Origin: Colletotrichum lupini
Taxonomy: Eukaryota; Ascomycota; Sordariomycetes; Glomerellales; Glomerellaceae
DNA length: 64,000 nt
Assembly: GCF_023278565.1 (NCBI RefSeq)
Contig: NC_064673.1
Location: 992,001 to 1,056,000 of the forward strand
Direction: 5' to 3'
The first letter of the stretch is position 1; every line of letters begins with the position of its first letter. Shown here one piece after another: positions 25,815 to 36,614 of the stretch. Made by a program: the position numbers and the translations under genes. The notes under the pieces are model-generated. The model worked only from the letters and a program-made list of their open reading frames with translations, ran no database searches and was not told the DNA's origin.

Positions 25815-25964
25815 GGCTGGGACGGGATGGGATAGGATGGGCGCGGAGCTATTATTATTATTATGGTTTTGGGGGGACGGGGCTTGCTTGACGCGATGGT
25901 CCCAAGGAACAGGTTGAACGGGGGGGTCCCAAGGGGCCTAGTCGAGAAGAGCGTGGGAGCGTGT

Positions 25965-25976
25965 ATCCGTACGGAT
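25965..25976. promoter_or_regulatory. 12-base perfect palindrome upstream of SSXT gene
   Basis: ATCCGTACGGAT reads identically on both strands, 151 bases upstream of the SSXT gene start codon. Perfect inverted half-sites of this kind can bind dimeric factors; the CCG...CGG core recalls zinc-cluster (Zn2Cys6) sites, here with a spacing of two. Function is inference. Confidence 0.3.
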
Positions 25977-26022
25977 AAGGTACTGTAGCAATAGACTCGG
26001 GCTTGAGACTCGGTCAGACACG

Positions 26023-26044
26023 GGCTGGCTGGCTGGCTGGCTGG
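26023..26044. repeat. (GGCT)5 microsatellite
   Basis: Five tandem GGCT units plus GG, in the spacer upstream of the SSXT gene. Confidence 0.9.
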
Positions 26045-28423
26045 TTCGCTTGTTGTCTCGCGCTTGGCTGGGTTGGACTGGGTTGGCCTAAACTGGGCGG
26101 AGGAGGTGAGAGAGAGGCGCGGCCGCAGCGGGCGGGCGACGTTTCGTCAAGTCGATCGCAACAAGAGAGAAGAACGGCGGGCGGGCGGCGGGGAGTGCGT
26201 GGAGTAAAGCGAGGTGGTCCTGGCCTGTCCGGGCCGCAGGTTTGTTAGGCTGGCGGGATGACTGGCTCGTTTGCTTGCTGCTTGACGTGCGTGATGAGCG
26301 GTGGGGGACAGGGGTTGTATCGTCCGGCGTCAATGGGCTGGCTTGTCTCTTCGATAGACTGTGAGCGAACTGACAGCCAGACTCTTTGGCCTATGAGCGG
26401 ATTGAATCGGCTTGCGACTTGCCAATGATGGATGTATTTCGTATTAAGGTACAACCATGCATACGGAGCGAATCCAGCAGTTCCTGTCTCTGCACTCGGG
26501 GGTACCTGGCTGTTTGGTATGGCGTAGCGGTATAAGGTACCTGGGGGCTGGGATGAGGCCGGCCCTGTTTGTCTCGGTCTCGTCCGTACTCGTCCACTAC
26601 CTTGGGTAAACCTCTCAGTAGGTACAGTACCTAGGTAAGTAGAGGGAAGTAGAGCACACGGGGGTGTGAGAATGTGGAAATCAGGGGTCCAAAGTGAATG
26701 AGATGGGTACGGTGAGAAAGGGTGAAGGGCTTGGTACGGGTAATGGGTGGGAGATGACGTGGAGTGATGGGGCGCCAGATGAGAGGTTGCCAGTGAGAGA
26801 TGAGGCAGGAAGGGATTGTGAGAAGCGTATCCGTAATTGCTCGATGATTGACAATGTCCAATCTGGTAAAGAAGGAGCCAAGGAGCGTCCCAAAAAGTGC
26901 CACAGCGCGGGCCGGTGAGACAAGACTAGAGCAAGCAGATGGCAATCGGGTGGTGGTCTGCGCCGGGCTGCCACTTGAATCAGGAACGACGCCGAGCTGG
27001 ATAAGGTACGGAGTATCCGTAAGGTAGGCAAGCTGGCAAGGTCCCACGCGGTAGGTACCTTTTTAGAAAGTAAAGGTAAGATAGAAGGATACGCGGAGAG
27101 CGGAAGGGGTGGGTGGCTGGTGCAAGACGGCACGGTAGGGTGCGGTTGGAAGCGAAGGGACAGGACGCAAAGCAACCCTTTGCGTACGTTTGACACGACG
27201 ACAGGACAACAGAAAGGACCTCAGATGCGGCCTTGGTGTGAGTGACGGCGGGCGTGGAGCATCAAGCGGAGAGAGAGAGAGGTAAGGTAAGGTACGGATA
27301 GGGAGGCCAGGCGTGGAACGGCACGGCACGGTATCGGTGTGTCGGTGTGCGGTAAGGCAAGGTGAGATGAGGTGAGGTGAGAGCGGGTGTGGCGGCGCGG
27401 CGGTAACCTTGTCTAGAGTTCCAGTCCAGTTGCGATCCGGCGATTAATATTGTCTGGGTGTGTGTGAGAAATGAGGGAGCCGCGTGTGTGGGAAGCGAGC
27501 GAGCGAGATATCGGGGTGTCGGTGTGTCGTGTTGTGTGAGGTGTCAACCAGGCATTCATAGGCAAGAGGGACGTGGAAAGGCAGAAACAGAATTTTCCTG
27601 CGTTGCTTTTCCACATGGGCCCTGGGGGAGCTTGAGAAACGGCGGGGCGTTCTGGGAAGGGGGGGGAGGGGGGCACGCGCCGGGGTCATTGGAAACCTGT
27701 TGCGAACCTGCGCTTGGAACCCAGAAGGTGCGAAAGGTGGCCAGTACGTACCTCGGGACGTTAATCGAGCAGTCGAAGAGCCGAGGCGAAACTGCCCTTT
27801 GATTGGACTATATCGAAGACTCCACTTCAGCATGACAGGGGTGTGCCTGCAGCCGGCAAGGGTCATGTCTCCCCTTCCTTCCTCGAACTTCTTAAGAATA
27901 ATAGAAGGCAAGATTGAATCAATTACCTACCGGTACCTTGTACCCGTACCTCTGTTGATGCTCGAGTATCTGATTAGCAGAGAGCATTCATCCTGCAAGT
28001 AAGAGACTAGCATGATTCAAAGCCAAACTGGGAAGATTGAGAATCGCCTTGCAGTGATGTGATATGGCACCTCTGAATACGTCTAAATGTCGAGACTAGG
28101 ACGGTGTCTGCCGCTAGACGAAGCACCTCGCATGGTCTGGCATCGCAGTGCCTGCTGGAGCCTTGAAGTACCTAGGTAGTATTTCACCGAAAGCTAAGTA
28201 GACGCCCTGATGCCAGGTCAGGGACCAGGCCAGATGGACCTTCCTACAGTTCCTAGACTTCCTTGTATTTCCTACCATTACATGCCGACTCTTGTTCTCT
28301 CAAGACAGACATTATAAAGGCTTCATTCCATTACCCGTTGATCTTACCTCCAACATTGCCACCAGCCCATGGATCCTTCAAGCATAAACCCCACCCAACA
28401 GTAGCTGGCCGGATACGAGGCCC

Positions 28424-29534
28424 TCACGACGTATATGTTGTGCCGTACGTCGAGTTGCCGTACACAACATCGATGAAGTTCTGCGCTATAATCTCATCTT
28501 TCGATATCACTTCCGTTAGCCCAACATCCATACAAAAAGAAGAGCCAGCTAAACACCCTAGACTTACCCGCACGTTCCGAAGGATGCAACTCGTCATACC
28601 ACAAAAAGCTCGACTTGGCCTCCGACGAGTCAACGCAGGCCCTAGTCACTGCATCGCAGGTCCGGTACGGTGCCGTCACGTTCGCAGGCGACGATAGGTA
28701 ACTCGAAGGGTCGGCGTGGACGTCCCGCAGCAGAGAGTGCACGTCAAAGATTGAAAAGCTCGCCCCGGGCCAGCGCTTCTTGACGAGCAGGTGGAACGGC
28801 GCGCCGTAGTCAAACATGGTGTTGACGCTGGTGCTGTACTCGAGCATCTTGAACTCCGTCTCCGTCGTATTGTACGCCGTCTTGTTGGTCCAGAACTGGC
28901 TGTTCCCGAACCCGCTTTTCCCCGGCCCCGTCGCGGCGTACAGCGGCGACTGCTCCAGTGGTGCGATGTTCAAGAGGACAAAGTGGCGCCCGCCCGTCTC
29001 GTAGACGTTGTCGAAGACCTCCCAGATGCAGTCCACGTAGCTGGAGATGGTCGTGCCGGCGGCGTTGGTGTCGGTGAGGAACGCGCCGTAGCCCAGGTCG
29101 TTTGTGCCGATCCAGAGCGCGTAGACCGTGTTGTCCGCCTTTCTGTTCGGATAGAGCGTCTCAAAGGCCGTGTCAGCCTTGTACGCCGGTATCTCGTAGT
29201 CGAGCACGGATGGAAACGGCTGCTTGATGGCTGCGAAGTCGCGCGATATGATCTTGTTGGAGCAGGTGGCGCCGCTGACGGCGTAGCCGTAGTAGTTCGC
29301 TCCCGTCGAGTTGGCCGCGATCCGGCCCCAGGCATAGCCGCCGCTCGCAGTCGAGTTGCTCGGCGGTAGCAGAGTGCCGGCCGGGGGAGCCGTGCCGTTG
29401 TTGTTGATAAAATACGAGAGCCGACCTTCGTCGGTGTAGCTGTCGCCGAAGGCCACTAGGTTCTCAAACTTTTTCAGACCGCATTGGGAGGCTGTAGCCA
29501 CTGAGGCTAGAGCTGCGACGACGAGGGGGAGCAT
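28424..29534 (-). CDS. Secreted SGNH/GDSL esterase (CE16 acetylesterase-like)
   Basis: Predicted secreted carbohydrate esterase that removes acetyl groups from plant polysaccharide fragments. Minus-strand exons 29534-28568 and 28497-28424; 346 residues. The ATG at 29534 is followed by a signal peptide (LPLVVAALASVATA). An open frame starts further upstream but begins with GTG, not ATG. Catalytic blocks are complete: block I AFGDSYTDEG with nucleophile S32, block III GTND, and block V D-x-x-HP in YDELHPS just before the intron. Exon 2 restores the family ending DEIIAQNFIDVV. There are many N-glycosylation sequons (NNGT, NSTA, NSTG, NKTA, NTTE, NVTA). The layout matches CE16 acetylesterases of plant-degrading fungi, but exact substrate is inference. 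The gene is divergent from HIS5, with 1.6 kb between. Confidence 0.92.
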
Positions 29535-31178
29535 AACGGCGGTAAGAGACTCGCAGGGCGAAAACACTCGGCCGGGCAGACACTTTCGAAAGGTCGGGAA
29601 GGGCAGCGGGGACCAGAATAAGCAACCGCCATAGCTTCGATATCTGGGGATTGATGTTCATATAGCTCTCACCCATGGCTTGACCCCCATAGCCTCACAT
29701 TCTTGCGTCATGATGGGCCATAGGTCCTTTCATCCGGGACACTAGGATCGGGAGGGGCGGGGGAAGCTCGACCGATTCAGAGACGGACGAAGAATGGCCG
29801 CCTATGAAATGGGCCGGATCGTAGGTAGTAGGAGCTTTCCCCCGCGTACAGGGCGGGAGAGCGGTGACGAACCCGCGTGATGCGGAGTTCGGTAGAAGAG
29901 ATATCAAATATCTGTAATTTCCCCAGATCCCATCATCATCATGGATGAGGGGTAAGTTGGGGAAAACATATCCTCGAGCTCCATACCCGTCACATCGGTC
30001 CAGCACTAGCTTGGTTCTGTCGAGCTGCCGACGCGAGGAGCTACGGCCGGCAAGTGAGGCGCGAAGTTGGAAATGCTTCTTGATCCTTGGAGAATGGGTT
30101 GGGGAGCTGTTTGGCTCGTTCGTCATGCAAACCAGGGATACTACATAGGTTGTGCGGGGTTTCCTGTTTGTTTCTCTCCTACCTACCGACATGGACATCC
30201 GACATTGCCGTAATTCAAGAAAAAAAAAGTTGGCTTGAAATTGGACCAGACCCGTGGTGCTGGCGTGCTCGTCTATATTCAGGCTGAATGCAGGCGATGA
30301 CAGTTGACCCGCGACCCCGGGCCAGGAGCGGGGCATAAGTCCGGGTTGGTCTGTGGTAAGATCAAGATGCATGCTCAATCTAGGGACATTGCCCCCAGAG
30401 ACGAATTGGATCGAAATGCTAAGACTCGGCTGTGTAAGTATGGTGAAGATCACAGAATGCTGCCCGTTGAAAACGAGGATGAAGCTGACTTGGGAATCCG
30501 ACTAAGCTTTTGAATTAGCCTGAGAGCATACTTGAGCATGCATTCATTCAACTGCATAATTGCGTGAGGAGGGGAATCGAAGTGCTTATTCTCTATGCAG
30601 TCCATTTGATAGCAGAATTGCGGCTCTGTCGAAAGCCTGTAATTATATGAAGTATGACGAATCAGTACTCACTTAAGGTCGTCTGCGAACATTGACTTGC
30701 GGCTTGAAATCATCAATCGGCTTCATCACTTCAGACTTTGCTCCATGTCCCGCGTTGAAATTGAGCCGATGCCGAGCCAGACGGCTTCGGAGTGCCTGTT
30801 TTGAGCCGAGATTGCAACAGGTCACGATCAGTATTCCTACAGTTTTTCCGCGCAAGTGTTGCCCCGATCTGCACTGAGCCCTGTGGGCATCTCAGAAATC
30901 GATTTTTTTCGGATGGATGACAGAGGCAACATATCGAACCTCATTGGCCAATTGCCATTCCCTGATGACCCGCTTTGGCCCGGGCTGGTGCCGACGTATG
31001 GCTCCGGGGTCGGCGGGCCCAGCTGTCGGGACCCAGTTTACAGTGGCCGAGAGTTGACTCAACCCGACGTCAACTATCGTACTCAAGTGAGAGAGAAACT
31101 GGTGATATAAGGATTCACTCCGCTTCAGTATCCTCACAGCATCTGATCAGAATAGACGCTCCAGATACCCAAGCCACA
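29535..31178. other. Divergent promoter region, esterase and HIS5
   Basis: Shared upstream region of two divergent genes. No coding content recognised. The HIS5-proximal end carries a TGACTCA at 31055 and a TATAA at 31106-31110. A purine-rich block lies at about 30217-30228. Confidence 0.6.
31055..31061. promoter_or_regulatory. Gcn4/CPC1 general amino-acid control site
   Basis: An exact TGACTCA lies 118 bases upstream of the HIS5 start codon. In yeast and Neurospora, amino-acid biosynthesis genes including those for histidine are induced through this site by Gcn4/CPC1 on amino-acid starvation. The match of site, position and gene makes a working element likely. Confidence 0.7.
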
Positions 31179-32508
31179 ATGTCGCCTTTTAACCTCGAAA
31201 CGTGTGCGCGCCCGAATATTCTAGCCCTCGAGCCTTATCGCTGCGCAAGAGAGTAAGTTTCTCTCACTCGCCAAAAAAGCTCACTCACAAGACTCTCATA
31301 AACATTCCCCATCTCTGACACCACTCTTCAGCGACTACAAAGATGACGGCACAAACGTCCTCCTCGACGCAAACGAAAACGCCTACGGGCCCTCGCTGCA
31401 GTCCGACTTCGAGGCCGGCGACCTAGGCATCGACTTCAAAGGCCTGAACCGCTACCCGGACCCTCACCAACCGGAACTCAAGCAGCTCCTCTGCCGCCTG
31501 CGCAACACCCACACCCACACGGCAAAGGACCTCGCCCCCGCGAACCTCTTTGTCGGCGTCGGCAGCGACGAGGCCATCGACGCCCTGCTGCGCTGCTTCT
31601 GCGCCCCCGGCAAGGACCGCATCCTGACGTGCCCGCCCACCTACGGCATGTACTCCGTCTCGGCGCAGATCAACGACGTGAGCATCGTCAAGGTCCCGCT
31701 GAAGGCCGCCCCCGAATTCGGCATGGACACGGACGGCATCCTCGCCGCGCTGGGCGAGCCGGACAACAACGTCAAGCTCGTGTACCTCTGCACCCCCGGG
31801 AACCCGACGGGATCCGTGCTAGCGAAGGAGGACGTCCGGCGCGTGCTGGAGCACCCGACGTGGAACGGCATCGTCGTCCTCGACGAGGCCTACGTCGACT
31901 TCGCGCCCGAGGGCAGCTCCATGGCCGAGTGGGTGCTCGAGTGGCCCAACCTCGTCGTGATGCAGACCCTCTCCAAGGCGTTCGGCATGGCGGGCATCCG
32001 CCTCGGCGCCGCGTTCGCTTCCCCGCCCGTCGCGCGCCTGCTCAACGCCATGAAGGCGCCGTATAACATCTCCACGCCGACCAGCGCGCTCGCGCAGTAC
32101 GCCGTCTCCGACAAGGGGTTGGCCGTCATGCGGGATAACCGCGCCAAGATCCTGGCGCAGCGGGACCGTATCATTGCCGAGCTTCCCCGGGTACCCGGCG
32201 TCGGCAGGTTGCGCGGCGGCACGGAGAGTAACTTTTTGTTGTACGAGATGCTGGACGCGGCGGGCCGGCCGGACAACGTCACGGCGTTGGCCGTGTACGA
32301 GCGCCTCGCGGAGAACAAGGGCGTCGTGGTGCGGTTCCGCGGTAAGGAGCACGGCTGTCTTGGGTGTTTGAGAATTACGATTGGTACCGAGGACGAGGTC
32401 ACGAGGTTTCTTGCCTCCATTGCCAAGGTTCTGGCCGAGGTGCGCGGAGCTGCGCGGCAGCCGGACGAGGAGACGAGGGAGGCGGCGGCGAACGGGGTGG
32501 TCGCATAG
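31179..32508 (+). CDS. HIS5: Histidinol-phosphate aminotransferase
   Basis: PLP enzyme that converts imidazole-acetol phosphate and glutamate to histidinol phosphate and 2-oxoglutarate in histidine biosynthesis. Exons join(31179..31252,31332..32508), 416 residues; donor GTAAGT, phase 2. The N-terminal PYRCARDDYKDDG leads into LLDANENAYGPS, the substrate-binding start of this family. The class I/II aminotransferase core follows: YLCTPGNPTGS, VVLDEAYVDFA (PLP-ring Asp), and TLSKAFGMAGIRLG with Schiff-base K240. The C-terminal CLRITIGTEDE holds the carboxylate-binding Arg. Length is close to the usual eukaryotic form (about 385-420). Third positions are very C/G-rich. Regulation by general amino-acid control is suggested by the TGACTCA site just upstream. 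Confidence 0.96.
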
Positions 32509-32557
32509 ATGGGACTGGTTTGTAACGAGGCATTGATAGATGATGGGAAGACGGCCA

Positions 32558-32563
32558 AATAAA
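32558..32563 (+). terminator. Polyadenylation signal of HIS5
   Basis: AATAAA, 50 bases after the HIS5 stop codon, followed by a T-rich stretch. This fits the canonical signal position; cleavage site not determined. Confidence 0.5.
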
Positions 32564-32685
32564 AGTGTTTTATATAGCATTGAACATATTCGGTCGGGGC
32601 GATGGGACGGTGGGAAATTATATGCAGGCATAAAGATTAGACATTTATCCCTTACCTAAGTTTTCTCTTTCTGACGCATTCGTAA

Positions 32686-32892
32686 TCAAACGTCTAGGAC
32701 TGGCGTCTGTTTCTGTATCTTGAGCACATGACCGAGAATCTCCTCGGCTGCCTCTTCCGGCGTCTTCCTCGAGACATCAACGTCCACTACAACAACCTCA
32801 TCACCTGCCTTAAAGCGATGACGAAGCAGTAGGTGGGCGTGTGTAAGTTGCCTCTTAGTTGAGTATGGCTGTTTTATCTTAATGACTATCAT
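32686..32892 (-). pseudogene. Kinase-tail-like fragment or small gene
   Basis: An ATG-started frame of 68 codons (32892 to 32686) with coherent protein-like sequence: ...LLLRHRFKAGDEVVVVDVD, then SRKTPEEAAEEILGHVLK and a short end. A basic helix, a strand rich in Val and Asp, and a helix beginning T-P-E-E-A-A resemble the C-terminal tail of P-loop nucleotide or sugar kinases, in which the strand ends the core and the last helix packs against it. No P-loop or upstream exon was found in the AT-richer 33 kb region on the minus strand. It may be the last exon of a decayed gene, an exon whose partners I missed, or a short genuine protein. The reading frame is much more ordered than its surroundings, but function is not assignable. 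Confidence 0.3.
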
Positions 32893-34379
32893 GTATCTAT
32901 ATTGTTAGTTGACATGAAGGATCAATGAGTCGCTGATAGAGGCCGGAGTGAGTCACCATGAGATATATGTAGAAATGATTCACCACCACCAGGATCGGTT
33001 TCCTATGTATCTCGAGCTAATTCTTACCATGTGCGTACGAAATGTCTCGTGAGTGGGAGAAGTCAGGTCTTGTTCACTAGGGGGTGTGGGAAACTCACCC
33101 CTACTCCTTGCCGTACAAGAAGTATTAAAGTATTATTTCGGGGAAAATGCCTGTAGATAGGCATTGATGAGGTCTCTTTAATGTCAAGATAATAGGGAAT
33201 TTGCTAGTGTTTAGCTGGGCACCCTGCATGTATGTGAGCGGCATCAATCTACAACCTCAGACGTTAGACCGAAGGGGGGATATAGAGAACCATTCTTGTT
33301 ACTATCCCAACAGAAGGGGCGGCCGCCTAGGTGGCCGAGGGGAGAAGGCCGTGAAGTCTTAACTAGTCCGTGATGCGCCGGCTTTGGAACCTTCATTGAC
33401 CATTCTTTTTTCTTTTACGGTTTGTTTTATTACTCTTCAATTTGAAATATACAGTGCTCGTCATTATAAATTTCCAGTAGCAGAGTGATGACTTCTTTAT
33501 CTCAGTAAACAATTATGTACTACTGCGTACGGCCCCCAGCTCTCATATCTTAAACGCCTGTGAGATGATCGTGATAGCTTCGAACATTCGGCCCCACCAT
33601 GATCACGTGATTTTGAGCAACTGCGTCGGGCAATCAATCAATCGCAACCGTTGGACAAGAGCCATATGCTATTACACCGGGTTTCTTCGAAATGTCGACA
33701 GCCATGAGGACTTGATAATCTGCCTTATTGGTTCCGATCCAGTTGAGTCGTCGCCTTTGCCCATTGACCCTGCCAGTGCTTGCCTGGCTTTCAGTCGACC
33801 TAAGTAGAATTGAGAAATGAACCGCCAGCAACGCGCCATCGAGAACCAATCCATTACCTTTTCCATATTGTTTACGAGACCCGGCATTCGGCACGGCGCC
33901 ACCACAGAAGAGGGAAAAAAACAACCGCCGTTTTGTCAACCATTTCCAGAAATCATGGTTGCCGATAGGCACCCCCAGGCCCCCGCCATTCTCCATTAGG
34001 CAAGGGCTAAAATTGGGTGCCGTCGCTGTTTCATGTGTCGAGCTGGAGGTAACGGTAACCCGAGCTAGCGGCTCTCAAGTAGATCATCCCGTCAAGGGTT
34101 TCTCACCACTCCTCCAAACAAGCGCCCAATCACTGGCCCAATCGTCGACATCCTGCCTGGTTCTTGCCGGCCTTGCAACATGTCTGGACAGCAGAACTCC
34201 AAAAGAGCCAGAGGTCTTCTATGATCCCATCCTCTTTCGATCTGCCATGGGTTGTCCCGGTACAACGCTGGCCTGTCAATCACAATTCGAAATACCCTTT
34301 CTTCATGCAAGTTTGTTCATTGTAAGCTTGCATTGAGAACCACACAAACCGCCCACACCCCGCTCTCCCGCATCCCCCT

Positions 34380-34395
34380 CCCCCCCCCCCCCCCC
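34380..34395. repeat. Poly-C tract (16)
   Basis: A run of 16 cytosines upstream of the GH76 gene, 375 bases before a second identical run. Confidence 0.9.
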
Positions 34396-34754
34396 TTTTC
34401 GGCGGCTCTGGTCCCGTTGGAACTTCCCCTTTCGACCAGTCAACCACCCCTCCTCCTCAGCTCTTCAGCCCAGTGACAGCGCAGCGTCTCCAGACTGCAA
34501 GTATATACATCCGTATGTGCGTACCTGACTAAAGGCCGCCGCCGCGCTTCTCAAAACATGGGGAGATGACCCAGTCGAAGCCCCTGTCTACACCCAAGTT
34601 CACAACCGCCCGCCCCAAGAGTCAGGGGGGAGACCGGCGGGATTCATGTGGGCAAGGAGACTTTTTTGTACGAGCAGCTGTCAAGAAGTCTAAAAGAGAT
34701 GGAACATGGGATGAAAGGTGGGCTGAGTCGAACCAAAAGTTCAGCGAGTGGCCT

Positions 34755-34770
34755 CCCCCCCCCCCCCCCC
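34755..34770. repeat. Poly-C tract (16)
   Basis: A run of 16 cytosines about 490 bases before the GH76 start codon. Confidence 0.9.
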
Positions 34771-35260
34771 ATTGGCCGGAGCTGCCGTCTATTCCTTGAA
34801 CTTCACCCCTCAACGCTCCTAGTGCCACCTCACGAACCGCGCGCCGGGACCTGAACAGCGAACTGCCCTCTTCGCCCCCCTGGTTGCGACGTTCCTTTTC
34901 ACTCATTAAGAGGAACGCCTCGGTTGCCCTGTATGTAGATCGGATACTTTCTTGCCTGTTTATTACCTAAACTATGCGCTGCCACTTTCGCTTCTCAACC
35001 TCCTCTCGTTTCTCGTGAACTGTTTCGCTGCTTGTTTCTCGCCCTCTTTCACCCAAAAAAGCCATTCCTTTAGGAAATACTGTCTTCTCTCACCCTACGT
35101 CCCTCTTTGACGGAGTATTCCCTACTTTGCTATATCCGAAACATTCCTTTGTGAAAGGCGCTGGATAAGTAGTTGGTCTCTTGAAGACACTGTCCTATCG
35201 TCAGAACGGTGACAACCCACGGCGCCCAAAGTCTATAGATCAGCTCCTGGTATCATCACC

Positions 35261-36614
35261 ATGGTCCTCATTAAGCCCGCTCTCATCGCCTCCGTGGCTG
35301 TTACGGCGGTCTCCGCCTTCACATCGCCCAAGACGCTCGATGTAAATAACGCAGGTTGGTGCCGCCCAAATTCCCAACCATGTAAAGCTTTTGCTAACAG
35401 AGCCCCAAGACTCCGTCAAGGCTATTGCCGGCAGTCTGGCTTTCGGTGCCATGTCTTACTACAACGGAAACGTCTCCAGCGATCCCAAGGTATGACAACC
35501 TAGAGCAGACATTTCAGGTCTCCACGAACGAGAAGGATAGTCTCAGCATCGAGTACAAGAACTGACAAGACAATCTCCATAGATGGTCGGCGACCTCCCG
35601 GAACCATACTACTGGTGGCAAGCCGGCGCCCTCTGGGGCATAATGATGGACTACTTCCACTACACAGGCGACGCAACCTACAACGCAGTCCTGACCCAAG
35701 CCCTGACCGCAAAAGTAAACACGGGGCCCAACTACGACTTCATGCCCCCCGAGCACGAACTCGAAGAAGGAAACGACGACCTCGGCTTCTGGGGCTTCGC
35801 CGTCATGTCCGCCGCCGAGCGCAACTTCCCCGACCCCGATCCCTCGACGGGGGCCCCCGCCTGGCTCCAGATGGGCCGCAACATCTTCAACTCCCTCGCG
35901 GGCCGCTGGAACATGACGCACTGCGGCGGCGGGCTCCTCTGGCAGATCTACGAGTCCAACCCCAACGGCCTCAACTACAAAAACAGCGTCAGCAACGGCG
36001 GCTTCTTCCAGCTCGGCGCCCGCCTCGCCGCCGCGACGAACGACTCCCGCTACGCGGACTGGGCCTCGTACGTCTGGGACTGGTCCGCCGCCGTCGGCTT
36101 CCTCGACGCCGACCTCAAGGTCTACGACGGCGCCGACGCGCGCGACAACTGCACAAAGACGAACTACGTCTCCTTCACCTACTCCACGGGCATCTACCTC
36201 TACGGCGCGGCCGTCATGGCCAACCACACGGGCGACGCCCTCTGGGCGGACCGCGCGACCAAGATGCTCGCCACGGCGCGCAAGAGCTTCTTCTCCCTCG
36301 ACGAGAACAGCACAAACATCATGTACGAGCCCGCGTGCGAGACGGTCGGCACCTGCAACACGGACATGAAGACGTTCAAGGGCTACCTCTCGCGCTTCAT
36401 GTGGCAGTCCGCCGTCGTCATGCCCGCCCTGCTGCCCGAGGTCAAGGAGATCCTGATCCCGAGCGCGCTCGCGGCGGCCAAAGCCTGCGAGGCCGCGGCG
36501 GGCAACGTGACGTGCGGGCAAAAGTGGTACGTCGACGGCGACGACGGCAGCTACGGCCTGGGCCAGACCATGAGCGCGCTCGAGATCATCCAGGGTCTCG
36601 TCGTCAGCCAGTAG
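35261..36614 (+). CDS. Secreted GH76 endo-alpha-1,6-mannanase
   Basis: Predicted mannan endo-1,6-alpha-mannosidase, a Dfg5/Dcw1-type wall enzyme. Exons join(35261..35354,35401..35489,35583..36614), 404 residues; frame kept (phases 1 and 0), donors GTTGGT (weak) and GTATGA. A signal peptide (ALIASVAVTAVSA) is followed by the family start SVKAIAGSLAFGAMSYYNG, then YYWWQAGALWG. The catalytic Asp pair is present at D126-D127 in EEGNDDLGFWG. Later motifs are CGGGLLWQI, YKNSVSNGGFFQLGARLA and FKGYLSRFMW. In yeast these enzymes attach GPI proteins to the wall. The C-end (SALEIIQGLVVSQ) has no hydrophobic tail, so unlike Dfg5 this copy lacks a GPI signal and is probably freely secreted or periplasmic. 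Confidence 0.94.

Larger units (their letters stand above)
25815..28423. other. Intergenic region (2.6 kb), no gene seen
   Basis: Upstream of the SSXT gene and downstream of the esterase gene. It is rich in GGTAAGGTAC/TACCTA-type motifs (about 26533, 26620, 27004, 27052, 27281, 27930, 28168), a (GGCT)5 repeat and a 12-base palindrome at 25965. One TACGGAGTA lies at 27007-27015. Overlapping frames at 26631-27330 and 27413-27911 (minus) look like shadows of this repetitive composition. Confidence 0.5.
32893..35260. other. Intergenic region (2.4 kb), partly AT-rich
   Basis: About 32900-33560 is visibly AT-richer than the rest of the window, as expected for decayed sequence (C-to-T ageing or RIP), but no transposon ends or repeats were recognised. 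Frames at 33634-33996 (-) and 33959-34336 (+) have no family features. Two 16-base C runs lie at 34380 and 34755. The last 700 bases are CT-rich and probably the GH76 gene promoter and leader. Confidence 0.5.

Noticed and set aside
32900..33560. AT-richer stretch as a RIP-mutated transposon
   Set aside because: No terminal repeats, target duplication or transposase remnant were seen; only composition supports it, so it is noted as AT-rich DNA.
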